Positions 16,624-25,717 of a stretch of DNA of 64,000 nucleotides are shown here, in pieces. Source of the stretch: CAVUAF01 sp963739375. GTDB lineage: Bacteria; Acidobacteriota; Terriglobia; Terriglobales; Acidobacteriaceae. Positions within the stretch are counted from its first letter, which is position 1; every line of letters starts with the position of its first letter. The notes beneath the pieces are model-generated. The model was not told the DNA's origin. It saw nothing but the letters and a program-made list of their open reading frames with translations, and did not search any database. The position numbers were made by a program, and so were the translations under genes. The stretch lies in contig CAVUAF010000017.1 of the NCBI GenBank assembly GCA_963739375.1, positions 222,812-286,811 on the forward strand, written 5' to 3'.

Positions 16624-18990
16624 TCACCGTTCCTCCAGCCTCACCAGGTGGAGCACGACGCTGTACCGGTGCTTTTCTTCGGCCTTGAGCACTCTGCCCT
16701 CCGCCGCATGCTTCCTGACGAAGTCGTCATCGAAGTTTGGGGACAAGAGCGCAAACAGGGTGTACTCCCCGGGTCGTGCGCTCCTGATGCTGAACTCCCC
16801 CTGCGGATTGGTTTGCGCACCCAGATACATGCTACCTCGCTTATTGAAGCCATCCTCCGGAACCCCAACCACCGAGGCATTGGCCACCGGCTTGTCGTGG
16901 GAATCGAGCACGATGCCATTGATCCTTGGGGCGAAGCCGCTGAGCACGATTTCCAGCGGGGTACCAGCCATGCCGCGCGTAATCCTGATCTCCGCATCCG
17001 TCACATCTTTGTCGCCGAGGGACGCGGACTTGAACTGAGCAAACGCATTTTCCTCCCCGGGCGAACTAAACCTTGCGTACGCGGAAAAAATCCGCCACGT
17101 CCCGGTCGGAACCTGCAGCGTGAATGTGAGCTCTTTTCCAAAACGCGCCCCAGGGGGCAATTGCGTCCATCTCCCAATGGGGGGCGGTACGGCTTGCAGT
17201 GACAGGGTGCCATTCGTGATCGTCGCTCCCGGAGGACACTCGCAGCGCACGCTGCCCTTGATCGTGATCACCTCCGGGCGGGCGCCCAGCGCTACATCGA
17301 CGCCTTCCACGTCTTCGTTAGCGACGTCAACACTGGCGCGACCTTCCCAGGGCGGCGCTCCCTTCAAGGCAGTTGGCGCCACGGCGATCACCACGTACTT
17401 GCCGGGCGGCACATTCTTCACTTCGAAACTACCGTTCGCCCTCACGCTCCCTGGCCTGGAAAAGCCAACCTCAAATGGGGACTTGACGGAGACGCTCTCC
17501 CTCTCCTCCAGTGACACCGACAACGCGCTGCCGGCCGGGGCGCGCACATGCCCACGAACCGTTACTCCTCCCGCCGGCTCCATCGTGAAGTTCACCCGCA
17601 GTTCATCTCCGGGCCTTACCGGAAGACCCACCGCCGCCTGCCGCAGCAGCGTGCCCGGGTAATATGTCGGCGGATAGACCTTGCCGGGCCCCGCGCTGCG
17701 CGTTGTGCTTGCCCTGACGCAATACTCACCCGGCGGCAGGCTATGAATGCGAAATTCGCCGCGGTCATCCGTGGTCATGCTGCCAGTTTCCCTGAGGATC
17801 GTGCCGGAGGTGTTGCTTTGTGGATAGGCGGTCACCTCCGCCCCTTCCATCGGTTCACCGTTCTCATCGACGACGCGTCCGGTGATGGCCGCCGCACCCT
17901 GCAGCTTCAGCAACACTCCGTCCACGTGTTCGCCGGATGAGAGCTGCTGCTGAGCGCCGTCAATGGCTGCAACGCCTGCATACCCCGTTCTGCGCGCGCC
18001 GAGGGAGCAGTGTCCGGCCTTGAGATTGGTGAACTCGAACCGGCCGTCCTCGCCCGCAACGGTGGTCCTGGTTTCGGTCGTCCCCCCGCCGGACCATAGC
18101 AGAATTACCATGGCGTGCGACAACGGAAGTCCGTCCGACGACGCCACCCGGCCGGAAATCGAAGCTGGCTTTCCCTCCACCGCCAGACTCGGCTGCGCCA
18201 CCGCGGCCTCTCTCGCCGGTCGTGCCGGCTGCATCGTGAAGTTGACCCATAGTTCATCTCCCGGCTTTATCTGTAGAGCAGCGGCGTCTTCCAGGGGCCG
18301 TACGGCCGGGTAAAACATCGATAAGTAGGTCTTGCCCCCTGCCGCCGAACCGGCTGCGGTCACGTAGTAGTATCCCGGCGGCAAACCATACAGGTGAAAT
18401 TCGCCGCGATCATCCGGCCTTGCGCGGCCAACCGGCCGGAACGTTGCTGTGTCGCTCGTCCCTTCACTCGCCCTGTACCTTGTTGTCCCGTCTCTTTCTG
18501 TAAACGCGCGGTACGTCGTCTTGCCGGAAGTGCCTTGCACCGGCCCAACCGTGTCGTGGAAGAACGCGAAGACGTCAGCCTCCATCGGTTCGCCGTTCTC
18601 ATCGACGACGTGTCCCCTGATCACCGCCGCGGGATACATCTTCAGCAACACCCCTTTGACCTGTTCGCCGGCCGGGACTTGCACCTGAGAACCGGGAAAC
18701 TGCTTGCTCATCTGCTCCGCGTAGCCTCTTTTTTCTGGTCGGAGGAAGTACAGCCCGGGCTTGAGATTGGTGAACGCGAACCGGCCCTTCTCGTCCGTGA
18801 TAGCGGACTTGACGTCGTCCAGCCCCGCCGCCCACCGCAGGGCCACGCTGGCGCGTCGCAACGCCTGTCCCTCCGCGTTCACCACCGAGCCGGAGATCGA
18901 AGCCGTCGCTGCGCCCGGCCCCGGAGTTTGCTGCGCGGCCGCACTCGCCACCAGCAGCACCACTGCCAATCCATAGGAAGCCACTTTCAT
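16624..18990 (-). CDS. Large secreted carboxypeptidase-regulatory-like domain protein
   Basis: 788 aa with a signal peptide (MKVASYGLAVVLLVASAAAQ) and a good AGGAGG upstream. It is built from repeated carboxypeptidase-regulatory-like beta-sandwiches (about 28-110, 120-250, 275-355, 365-480, then 490-580 and a C-terminal one about 690-760). An internal duplication is plain: VVDENGEPME, DDRGEFHLYGLPPGYY/DDRGEFRIHSLPPGEY and KPGDELWVNFTM/RPGDELRVNFTM each occur twice in the same order. No enzyme domain is visible. Such proteins are abundant in Acidobacteriota and probably bind surface or envelope partners. Function is unknown. Confidence 0.85.
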   Translation of the reverse strand: MKVASYGLAVVLLVASAAAQQTPGPGAATASISGSVVNAEGQALRRASVALRWAAGLDDVKSAITDEKGRFAFTNLKPGLYFLRPEKRGYAEQMSKQFPGSQVQVPAGEQVKGVLLKMYPAAVIRGHVVDENGEPMEADVFAFFHDTVGPVQGTSGKTTYRAFTERDGTTRYRASEGTSDTATFRPVGRARPDDRGEFHLYGLPPGYYYVTAAGSAAGGKTYLSMFYPAVRPLEDAAALQIKPGDELWVNFTMQPARPAREAAVAQPSLAVEGKPASISGRVASSDGLPLSHAMVILLWSGGGTTETRTTVAGEDGRFEFTNLKAGHCSLGARRTGYAGVAAIDGAQQQLSSGEHVDGVLLKLQGAAAITGRVVDENGEPMEGAEVTAYPQSNTSGTILRETGSMTTDDRGEFRIHSLPPGEYCVRASTTRSAGPGKVYPPTYYPGTLLRQAAVGLPVRPGDELRVNFTMEPAGGVTVRGHVRAPAGSALSVSLEERESVSVKSPFEVGFSRPGSVRANGSFEVKNVPPGKYVVIAVAPTALKGAPPWEGRASVDVANEDVEGVDVALGARPEVITIKGSVRCECPPGATITNGTLSLQAVPPPIGRWTQLPPGARFGKELTFTLQVPTGTWRIFSAYARFSSPGEENAFAQFKSASLGDKDVTDAEIRITRGMAGTPLEIVLSGFAPRINGIVLDSHDKPVANASVVGVPEDGFNKRGSMYLGAQTNPQGEFSIRSARPGEYTLFALLSPNFDDDFVRKHAAEGRVLKAEEKHRYSVVLHLVRLEER

Positions 18991-19428
18991 AACGCCTCCT
19001 GGGAGCGGGCCTCATTGACTAAACCGAGTAGTAGGGTACGACCAGACGATTGTTCCACCAATCCTTGGCCAGCGACATTCATTTCGTCCGCGTTTGATAC
19101 TAGACACGTGCATCCACAAGCAGGGCACATGAGGCCGCAGCAGTTGGCAGCGAGGTCCCATTGCCCAACTGCTGACGGTCGCGCCTCCTATTTATAACTT
19201 TAAGATTTACAAACACTTATGTGCTTGATTTCCCGGCAAATAGAGTTCTTGCCAACCTCTTTCCGCCTTGCTACCCTCGCCTTGCGCTCAGGCGCGCGGC
19301 CCGCTTTTGGTCGCATTGGTTCTTTGCCATCGCCCGCCCCCGGCTAAGTCCTTTAGAAAACATATTTTCCCGAAATCTGTTGCTAACTCCTTTCGATCAA
19401 CAGATCGCCGGGGGAGGGGGAGGGGGAT
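18991..19428. other. Gene-free, AT-richer intergenic region
   Basis: A 438-bp divergent gap between the carboxypeptidase-regulatory protein (minus) and the small Cys/His protein (plus). Composition falls clearly around 19185-19225 (TATTTATAACTTTAAGATTT), suitable for promoters in either direction, but no confident -35/-10 pair was chosen. No ORF with gene-like composition is seen. Confidence 0.6.
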
Positions 19429-19899
19429 ATGTCGGAAACCGTAACCCAAACGATTCGCAGGGCTTTAGCAAAGTCCTTCTCGCAGACGGAGAACGCCCGC
19501 CGTTCTCCCCGCTGCATGCACGTCAAGGCCGACGGCGTGCGCTGCGGCTCGCCCGCCATGCACGCCCAGCCCTTCTGCTACTTCCACGAGCAGATGTCCC
19601 GCCGCATGGCCGCCCACTTCCCGCCGCTGGAAGACGGCAACGCCATCCAGCTCGCGCTCATGCAGGTCATCGAAGCGCTCGCCGCCCGCACTATGGACCC
19701 GAAGCTCGCCGCCACCATTCTCTACGGTCTCCAGACCGCCTCCGCCAACTTGAAGCACGTCCGCTTCGAGCCCTTCAAGGAGATCGTGACCCGCATGCCC
19801 ATCGACGAAGCCGCCGCGCCCTCGCCGCGCAAGCCGGTGGCCGCGGCCACTGAACCATCCGCCACCAGCGGCGCAGCGGAAGCGGAAGCGATCAGCTAG
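19429..19899 (+). CDS. Small conserved protein with a Cys/His putative metal motif
   Basis: 156 aa with a strong G-rich ribosome binding site (GGGGGAGGGGG). Residues 29-53 contain CMHVKADGVRCGSPAMHAQ followed by PFCYFH, giving C-x9-C-x9-C-x2-H spacing that could bind zinc. The remainder is helical with an Ala/Pro-rich tail. Similar short proteins with GxRCGSPA...FCYFH occur in Acidobacteriota, but their function is unknown to me. The spacing does not match a named zinc-finger family with certainty. It may bind nucleic acid. Confidence 0.75.
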   Translation: MSETVTQTIRRALAKSFSQTENARRSPRCMHVKADGVRCGSPAMHAQPFCYFHEQMSRRMAAHFPPLEDGNAIQLALMQVIEALAARTMDPKLAATILYGLQTASANLKHVRFEPFKEIVTRMPIDEAAAPSPRKPVAAATEPSATSGAAEAEAIS

Positions 19900-20008
19900 T
19901 CCGTCGCCTCGGCGGGCGCCGACCCGGGCAGCCGAAAAGTCCGCGGCGGCCAGCATGGGCCGCGCCCAGGCAGTGGGCCCCGCGGGCGAGTAATTACCTT
20001 GGAACTTC

Positions 20009-20032
20009 GTGGACGCGGGCGACTCGCCCGCG
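20009..20032 (+). repeat. 24-nt palindromic element, copy 3
   Basis: Exact copy of the 14280-14303 element, 109 nt past the stop of the Cys/His protein and in the same orientation. Confidence 0.95.
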
Positions 20033-20109
20033 TCGATTTCCCTCTGGAATCCAACCCCCTCGGCGCCGTGTCCCTGGCGCGCGTGACCCGCGTCACCGCC
20101 CCAACCTTG

Positions 20110-20120
20110 TAACATCGGGA
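20110..20120 (+). promoter_or_regulatory. Candidate -10 box with the recurring TAnnATCnGG pattern
   Basis: TAACATCGGGA lies 38-48 nt upstream of the GTG of the ferritin/VIT1 gene. The same pattern recurs before several plus-strand genes in the window (see findings). Confidence 0.35.
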
Positions 20121-20157
20121 TTCATGCTGGGTCCGGCAACGCCGGCGGGAGGTGCCC

Positions 20158-21114
20158 GTGCGCAGTTTTGAGAGCCTGTCGGAACGCGAAATCCTGGCGC
20201 TCGCCATTTCGCTGGAGGAAGAGGACGAGCGCGTCTACGCCGACTTCGCCGAAGGGCTGCGGCAGGAGTTTCCCGCCTCGGCCGCGGTCTTCGACGGCAT
20301 GCGCCAGGAGGAGATCGGGCATCGCCAGCGCCTCATCGACCTGTATCGCGCCAAGTTCGGCGAGCACATTCCGCTCATCCGCCGCACTGACGTCCGCGGC
20401 TTCATCCGCCGCCGACCGGTGTGGCTGGTGCGTCCCCTCGGCCTCGATACCGTCCGCGGCCAGGCCGAGAGCATGGAGATGGAGACGCGCCGCTTCTACG
20501 AGCGCGCCGCCGCGCGCACCCAGGACGCCAGCCTCCGCCAGCTCCTCGATGACCTGGCGGTGGAAGAGCGCGAGCACGCGGACCGCGCGGAAGAACTGGG
20601 CCGCGAGCAGTTGCACGCTACCGCCCGCGAAAAGGAAGACGAGATCGCGCGCCGCCTCTTCGTCATGCAGATCGTCCAGCCCGGGTTGGCGGGACTGATG
20701 GACGGCTCGGTCTCCACTCTGGCGCCGCTGTTTGCCGCCGCCTTCGCCACCCATAATACGCACGCTGCCTTCGCCGTCGGTCTGGCTGCGTCGCTGGGCG
20801 CCGGCATCAGTATGGGTTTCGCCGAGGCGCTCTCCGACGACGGCGCGCTCACCGGCCGCGGTCATCCCTGGGTGCGCGGCCTGGTCTGCGGCCTGATGAC
20901 CGCATTCGGCGGCCTCGGCCACACCCTGCCGTACCTGATCCCCACCTTCTCGGTCGCTACCAGCGTCGCGGGCGTGGTGGTGGTGGCGGAACTCGCCGCC
21001 ATCTCCTGGGTCCGCCACAAGTACATGGACACCTCCCCCTTCTCGGCTACCGTGCAGGTGATGGCGGGAGGCGCGCTGGTGTTTGCTACCGGCGTTTTGA
21101 TCGGCAGTTCATAA
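20158..21114 (+). CDS. mbfA: MbfA-like ferritin/rubrerythrin-VIT1 fusion (iron exporter)
   Basis: 318 aa. The GTG at 20158 is chosen over the GTG at 20152 because GGGAGG (20147-20152) then has proper spacing. The N-terminal half is a rubrerythrin-type four-helix domain with the iron ligands visible (LEEEDERVYADFAE, MRQEEIGHRQRL, MEMETRRFYERA, AVEEREHADRAEEL). The C-terminal half (about 165-318) is a membrane domain of the VIT1/CCC1 type (SVSTLAPLFAAAFA, AASLGAGISMGFAEALS). MbfA exports iron and protects against iron and peroxide stress. Regulation cannot be read from the sequence. Confidence 0.9.
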   Translation: MRSFESLSEREILALAISLEEEDERVYADFAEGLRQEFPASAAVFDGMRQEEIGHRQRLIDLYRAKFGEHIPLIRRTDVRGFIRRRPVWLVRPLGLDTVRGQAESMEMETRRFYERAAARTQDASLRQLLDDLAVEEREHADRAEELGREQLHATAREKEDEIARRLFVMQIVQPGLAGLMDGSVSTLAPLFAAAFATHNTHAAFAVGLAASLGAGISMGFAEALSDDGALTGRGHPWVRGLVCGLMTAFGGLGHTLPYLIPTFSVATSVAGVVVVAELAAISWVRHKYMDTSPFSATVQVMAGGALVFATGVLIGSS

Positions 21115-21142
21115 TGGCGAGCGCGTCATCGGCGAGGACGCA

Positions 21143-21589
21143 ATGAGCGAGGTTCCGCAGAACGGCTTGGTCGGCTTCATCCGCAGGCTGCTGCCGTGGA
21201 CCACCGTCGTGGTGGTGCTGGTGGCGCTTTACGTCGGCTGGATCATGTTCTCGCGCTGGCAGCAGGATCGGGAGTACGAACGCCAGCAGGCGGCGCGGCG
21301 CGCCGCGCAAGCGGAGCGTGCGCGGACCACTTTGAGCGACGAGTTGAAGATCCTGAGCTTAACGCTCAGCACCGGCACCATTCGCCGCGGGCAGAGCGCG
21401 CAACTCTGCTACGGCGTCGCCAACGCCAAGAGCGTGCGCTTCGAGCCGCCGGTCGAACACGTGTGGCCCTCGATGAGCCGCTGCGTCGACGTCTCCCCGC
21501 GCAAGGACACTACCTACAAGCTCATCGCCGAAGACGCTGCCGGGCACACCGCAACCTTGGAGCTGAAGCTCTTCGTAGTCGCACCCTAG
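21143..21589 (+). CDS. Single-pass membrane protein with an extracytoplasmic beta domain
   Basis: 148 aa with a single transmembrane segment at about residues 17-37 (LPWTTVVVVLVALYVGWIMF), then a charged helical stretch (QQDREYERQQAARRAAQAER) and a C-terminal Ig-like beta domain (about 70-148) containing a Cys pair (LCYGVANAKS and MSRCVDVSP). It begins 28 nt after mbfA and precedes a TonB-family gene, so the three may form an operon. No named family is recognised. Confidence 0.7.
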   Translation: MSEVPQNGLVGFIRRLLPWTTVVVVLVALYVGWIMFSRWQQDREYERQQAARRAAQAERARTTLSDELKILSLTLSTGTIRRGQSAQLCYGVANAKSVRFEPPVEHVWPSMSRCVDVSPRKDTTYKLIAEDAAGHTATLELKLFVVAP

Positions 21590-21641
21590 GCGCCGCGCAG
21601 TGGCCAGCGGCGCCCACTTCGGCTAACATCAGGAGCACGAG

Positions 21642-22304
21642 GTGGGACGCGGCATGTTCAGCCAGCCGGAACGCAGCGGCAGAGCGCGGTGGAACACTTC
21701 GCTCAGCGTCTCCGCGGCCGCTCACCTTGCCGTCCTGGGTTTTCTGCTGTGGCAGCACCGCCCGATCTTCATCAGCCCTTCTTACATGGCCGCCGGCGAT
21801 TGGGGCACGGCGACGCGCATCGTGTATCTGGCGCAACATGGGTCCGGCGCCGAGCAGGGCGGGGAAGCGCAGGACGCGCCGCGGATCAAGTTCCCCAAGG
21901 TGCGCCCGCAGCCCAAGCCGCGGCCGGAAGAAATCAAGGCCGACGGCAACACACCGCACGATTTGCCGGGCGTCGCGCCGCGCGCCGGCTCGCCGTATGG
22001 CTCGCTGACCACCGGCCCGATCACCGGACATGACTGGCGCCCCGCCCTGCCCGTGGCTTTCGCCGACCCGGTGATTCGCCGCTCCGAGGTGCCCCCCGGC
22101 ACCGAGGGCAACGTGATGATCGAGATCACGATCGACACCGCCGGCGACATCATCAGCATGGAAGTACGCCAGAAGATCGGCTACGGCGTGGAAGAGAAGG
22201 TCCTGGCCGCGCTGCAACGCTGGCACTTCCGCCCCGCCACCATGGACGGCGTCGCCATCGCCTCCAAGCAATACGTCTTCTTCCACATCCCCACGAATTC
22301 GTAG
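21642..22304 (+). CDS. TonB-family energy transducer protein
   Basis: 220 aa from a GTG with AGGAG 6 nt upstream. One N-terminal transmembrane helix (about residues 20-38, SLSVSAAAHLAVLGFLLW), a Pro/Lys-rich spacer (KFPKVRPQPKPRPEEIK), and a C-terminal TonB domain (about 140-215: GTEGNVMIEITIDTAGDIIS, then VEEKVLAALQRWHFRPATMD). It would couple the proton gradient through ExbBD to outer-membrane receptors such as the one at 30268-34173. No exbB or exbD lies nearby. Confidence 0.85.
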   Translation: MGRGMFSQPERSGRARWNTSLSVSAAAHLAVLGFLLWQHRPIFISPSYMAAGDWGTATRIVYLAQHGSGAEQGGEAQDAPRIKFPKVRPQPKPRPEEIKADGNTPHDLPGVAPRAGSPYGSLTTGPITGHDWRPALPVAFADPVIRRSEVPPGTEGNVMIEITIDTAGDIISMEVRQKIGYGVEEKVLAALQRWHFRPATMDGVAIASKQYVFFHIPTNS

Positions 22305-22359
22305 CTTCTTCTGAACACATCCCGAGCGCAGCGAGGGAGCCCTAACCGCCAGATGGGGT

Positions 22360-22492
22360 GTCATCCTGAGCGGAGCGGCGGCGCAGCCGTCGCGAAGTCG
22401 AAGGATCCCTACCTCACCACGCCTTCTCGCCGGAGTAGGGATGCTTCGACTTCGCCGTCGTCCGGTGGGACGGCGGCTCCGCTCAGCATGAC
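22360..22492. repeat. Long inverted repeat of the TCATCCTGAGCG type
   Basis: The left arm begins GTCATCCTGAGCGGAGC and continues GCGAAGTCGAAGGATCCCTA; the right arm carries GTAGGGATGCTTCGACTTCG and ends GGCTCCGCTCAGCATGAC. It forms one large imperfect hairpin between two convergent genes and could act as a two-way terminator. A single-arm relative lies at 53173-53242. Confidence 0.85.
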
Positions 22493-22515
22493 GGTGTCGG
22501 CTGAGGATGGCCCGC

Positions 22516-25500
22516 CTAAGGAGTCCCCAGCTCCTCTTGGTGCGCCTCGCGCCACTGCGCTTCGGAGACCACATTCAGCGGCGGCAGCTTTTTCTGCTGC
22601 AAGCCGGTGTTGATGGTGGTGAGCTGCTGGCTGGCCAGGGTGTTGAACTCGCGGATCACGTCTTCGAGTTCGCGCGCCAGCGCCTCGGTACGCGCCACCT
22701 GCGAGTCGGTGGGCCGGCCATCGTAGCCGTTCACGTCGCCGTAGAGCCCGCCGAGAAACTCGCGCAGCCGCTCTTCGCCGGTAATCGCGCCCCCTTCTTT
22801 GGTAGCGACGATGCGGGTGCGGATCTTGTCCACCGCCGCCGCCAGCGCCGTCAACTGCCCGCGCAGCGGATCGTTGGCCGCCAGCCGTTGTGCGCGCATG
22901 GCGGCGCCGTCGCGCACCCCGATGATCGCATCCACCGCCCAGCTCATGTGGTTGAGCAGGCCGGCCAGCTTGTTGGCCAGGTCAAACTGGGCGCGCCGGT
23001 CCGCCAGCGAGTGATTCAGGCGCGGATCGAGCACCACATTCAGCTCCGTGGTGTAGACATGCTCGCCCTTGGTCATCCTGACGGTGTAGCGCCCGGGCAG
23101 GACGCGCGGCCCGTAGGCGGCGCCAAACAGCGCGCTGGCCGCCGGCGGCACCTTCGGCGGCTTCAGCCGCATCGACCAGGTGGTGCGATTCACCCCACGC
23201 CGCTTGCTGCTGGCGACGGTGTCCACCAGCTTCCCCTGGGCGTCGAGGATTTCGATCTTCAGGTCGCCGAAAATGTGCCGCGCGCGCTGGTAGTAGGGAA
23301 TGTAGACGTCGACGGTGCGGCTCGGCCCGGAGTATGAGTTGTCGCCGTCGGCCCAGCCGCCGTTGGCGTCCAGCCGCTGCACCGCCGGGGGCATGGGCAG
23401 GAACGCCGCTTCCGCCGCCATGATCTCCGGGGTAAGCGCGCGCAGCGGCGAAATGTCGTCGATGGTCCAGATGCCGCGCCCATGCGTGGCCAGCACCAGG
23501 TCGCCGTCGCGCGGCTGCACCACGATGTCGCGCACCGCCACCGCCGGGAAACTGTTCCCGAGGTACTGCGCCCAGTGCTGCCCGCCGTCAATGCTGATCC
23601 ACAGCCCCAACTCGGTGCCCAGGAAGAGCAGGTTGCGGTCCACCGTGTCTTCCTTGATGACGTGCGCATAGCCGCGCACGCCGCTCGCCTGTGCCGGCAG
23701 CGCCGTCCAGGTGCGCCCGAAGTCGGTGGTCTTGTAGGCGTACGGCTGCATGTCGCCATAGGTGTGGCGATCGAAGGTGGCGTACGCCGTCGCTTCGTCG
23801 AAGCGGCTGGCCTCGACCCACGAGACCCACGACGCTTTGCCCACCCCCGCCACGTTGCCGGCGGCGTTGGTCCAGTTCTTGCCCGCGTCGCGCGTCACCT
23901 GCACGTTGCCGTCGTCGGTCCCCACCCAGACCACCTGCGCGTTTTTCGGCGACTCGCTGATGGCGTAGATCGTGGTGTGCATCTCGGCGGCCGAGTTGTC
24001 CACGGTCACGCCCCCCGACTCTTCCTGCTTCTGTTTCTCCGGATCGTTGGTGGTCAGGTCCGGGGAGATGCGCTCCCACGACTGTCCGTGGTCCCGCGAC
24101 CGGAACAGGAACTGCGCCCCCAGGTAGAGCGTGTTCTTGTCGTTGGGACTCACCTGGATGGGCGTGTTCCAGTTGAGGCGCAGCTTCTTCTCGCCGTAAT
24201 TCGGATACGGCTTGATGGCGCGCTGCTCGTGCGTCCAGCGGTTCACGCGGCCGATTTCGCCGCCCTGCGACTCGGCATAGATGTACGCCGCATCCGCCGG
24301 GTCTTCCCACATCCAGAAGCCGTCGCCGCCGTACAAGTTCTCCCAGCGCTGGTTGGTCACGCCCCCGGGATATGACGAGTCGCCCACCCACGAGCTGTTG
24401 TCCTGGAGGCCGCCGTAAACGTGGTACGGGTCCGCGTTGTCCACGCTCACGTGGTAGAACTGCGAGACCGGGAGATTCATCATGTGTTCCCAGCGGTTGC
24501 CGCCATCCAGGCTGCGCCACAGCCCGCCGTCGTCGCCGGTGAAGCAGACATTCGGATTCGCGGGGTCGATCCAGATGTCGTGAAAGTCGCCGTGCGCCGA
24601 GTTGCCCACGCTGCCGAAGCTCTTGCCGCCATTGGTGCTGAGCAGCAGCGGCCCATCCATTTTGAACACCTTGTTCTCGTCCTTGGGATCGACGATGAGG
24701 TTGGCGAAGTAGAAGGGACGCCACACCATGTACTGGCTGGCGTCGAGCTTCTCCCAGTTTTGCCCGCCATCGTCGGAGCGGAAGAGGGCGCTCTTGGCCG
24801 ATTCGATCACCGCGTACACCGTCTGCGGCTTCGACGGCGCCACCGTCAGCGCGATCCGCCCGTACGGCTTCTCCGGCAGGCCTTGGGCGCTGGCCGCGGT
24901 GAGTTCGGTCCAGTGTTCGCCGCGGTCGGTGGATTTGAAAATGCCGCTGCCCGGCCCGCCGGAGCGGAAGGTCCAGCCCTGGCGCCGGAAGTCCCACAGC
25001 GAGGCGTAGAGGGTGTTCGGATCTTGCGCCGGCATGGCCAGCATGGCGCACCCGGTGGCGCCGTTGGCCCCGGCCAGCACCTTGCGCCAACTCTTGCCGC
25101 CGTCGCTGGTCTTGTAGACGCCGCGCTCCTGGTTGTCGTCCCACAGGTGGCCGGTCGCGCACACGTACACCGTGTTCCCGTCCTTAGGATCGACCAGGAT
25201 CTTGGCGATGTGCTCTGAATCCTTCAGCCCGACGTTTGTCCAGTTCTCGCCGGCGTCGGTGGATTTGTACACGCCGTCGCCGATGGAGACGCTGTTGCGC
25301 ACCCAGCTCTCGCCCGTCCCCACCCACACGTTCTTGGAGTTCGAGGGATCGATGGTGATGGCGCCAATGGACTGCACGGGCTGGCTGTCGAAGATGGGGC
25401 GGAAGTTGCTGCCCCCGTTCACCGACTTCCAGACGCCGCCGCTCGCCGCCCCGGCATACACCGTGATCCTGCCGTTTTCTTCCACCGCGGCCACCGCCGC

Positions 25501-25668
25501 GATGCGGCCGCTCATCGCCGCCGAGCCGATATTGCGCGCCGTCAGCCCGGAGACCGTGCCCGCGTCGTACCGCACCGGCGGCTGGGCTGCCGCGGTGGCC
25601 GTCAGGAAAACGCCGAGCGTCAGCAGCGAGAAGCAGCGATTCACGAAATGCAGGCGATGCGCGATCAT
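22516..25668 (-). CDS. Secreted sortilin/BNR-type beta-propeller protein
   Basis: 1050 aa with a signal peptide (about residues 1-29, ending TATAAAQ) and AAAGGA upstream. At least eight BNR/Asp-box motifs of the form S-x-D-x-G-x-x-W are seen (KSTDAGENW, KTSDGGKSW, KSTDRGEHW, RSDDGGQNW, RSLDGGNRW, RSRDHGQSW, KTTDFGRTW, SIDGGQHW), giving a VPS10/sortilin-like propeller over about residues 45-780. The C-terminal 250 residues are beta-rich then helical. Homologues are abundant in Acidobacteriota; their substrate is not known, and the sialidase catalytic residues are not expected. It lies 49 nt downstream of the LolA-like gene on the same strand. Confidence 0.85.
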   Translation of the reverse strand: MIAHRLHFVNRCFSLLTLGVFLTATAAAQPPVRYDAGTVSGLTARNIGSAAMSGRIAAVAAVEENGRITVYAGAASGGVWKSVNGGSNFRPIFDSQPVQSIGAITIDPSNSKNVWVGTGESWVRNSVSIGDGVYKSTDAGENWTNVGLKDSEHIAKILVDPKDGNTVYVCATGHLWDDNQERGVYKTSDGGKSWRKVLAGANGATGCAMLAMPAQDPNTLYASLWDFRRQGWTFRSGGPGSGIFKSTDRGEHWTELTAASAQGLPEKPYGRIALTVAPSKPQTVYAVIESAKSALFRSDDGGQNWEKLDASQYMVWRPFYFANLIVDPKDENKVFKMDGPLLLSTNGGKSFGSVGNSAHGDFHDIWIDPANPNVCFTGDDGGLWRSLDGGNRWEHMMNLPVSQFYHVSVDNADPYHVYGGLQDNSSWVGDSSYPGGVTNQRWENLYGGDGFWMWEDPADAAYIYAESQGGEIGRVNRWTHEQRAIKPYPNYGEKKLRLNWNTPIQVSPNDKNTLYLGAQFLFRSRDHGQSWERISPDLTTNDPEKQKQEESGGVTVDNSAAEMHTTIYAISESPKNAQVVWVGTDDGNVQVTRDAGKNWTNAAGNVAGVGKASWVSWVEASRFDEATAYATFDRHTYGDMQPYAYKTTDFGRTWTALPAQASGVRGYAHVIKEDTVDRNLLFLGTELGLWISIDGGQHWAQYLGNSFPAVAVRDIVVQPRDGDLVLATHGRGIWTIDDISPLRALTPEIMAAEAAFLPMPPAVQRLDANGGWADGDNSYSGPSRTVDVYIPYYQRARHIFGDLKIEILDAQGKLVDTVASSKRRGVNRTTWSMRLKPPKVPPAASALFGAAYGPRVLPGRYTVRMTKGEHVYTTELNVVLDPRLNHSLADRRAQFDLANKLAGLLNHMSWAVDAIIGVRDGAAMRAQRLAANDPLRGQLTALAAAVDKIRTRIVATKEGGAITGEERLREFLGGLYGDVNGYDGRPTDSQVARTEALARELEDVIREFNTLASQQLTTINTGLQQKKLPPLNVVSEAQWREAHQEELGTP

Positions 25669-25717
25669 CGTTCTTGGTCCTTTCGGTTGCTGGCTGCGGA
25701 ATCAACCCACGGGCGGC

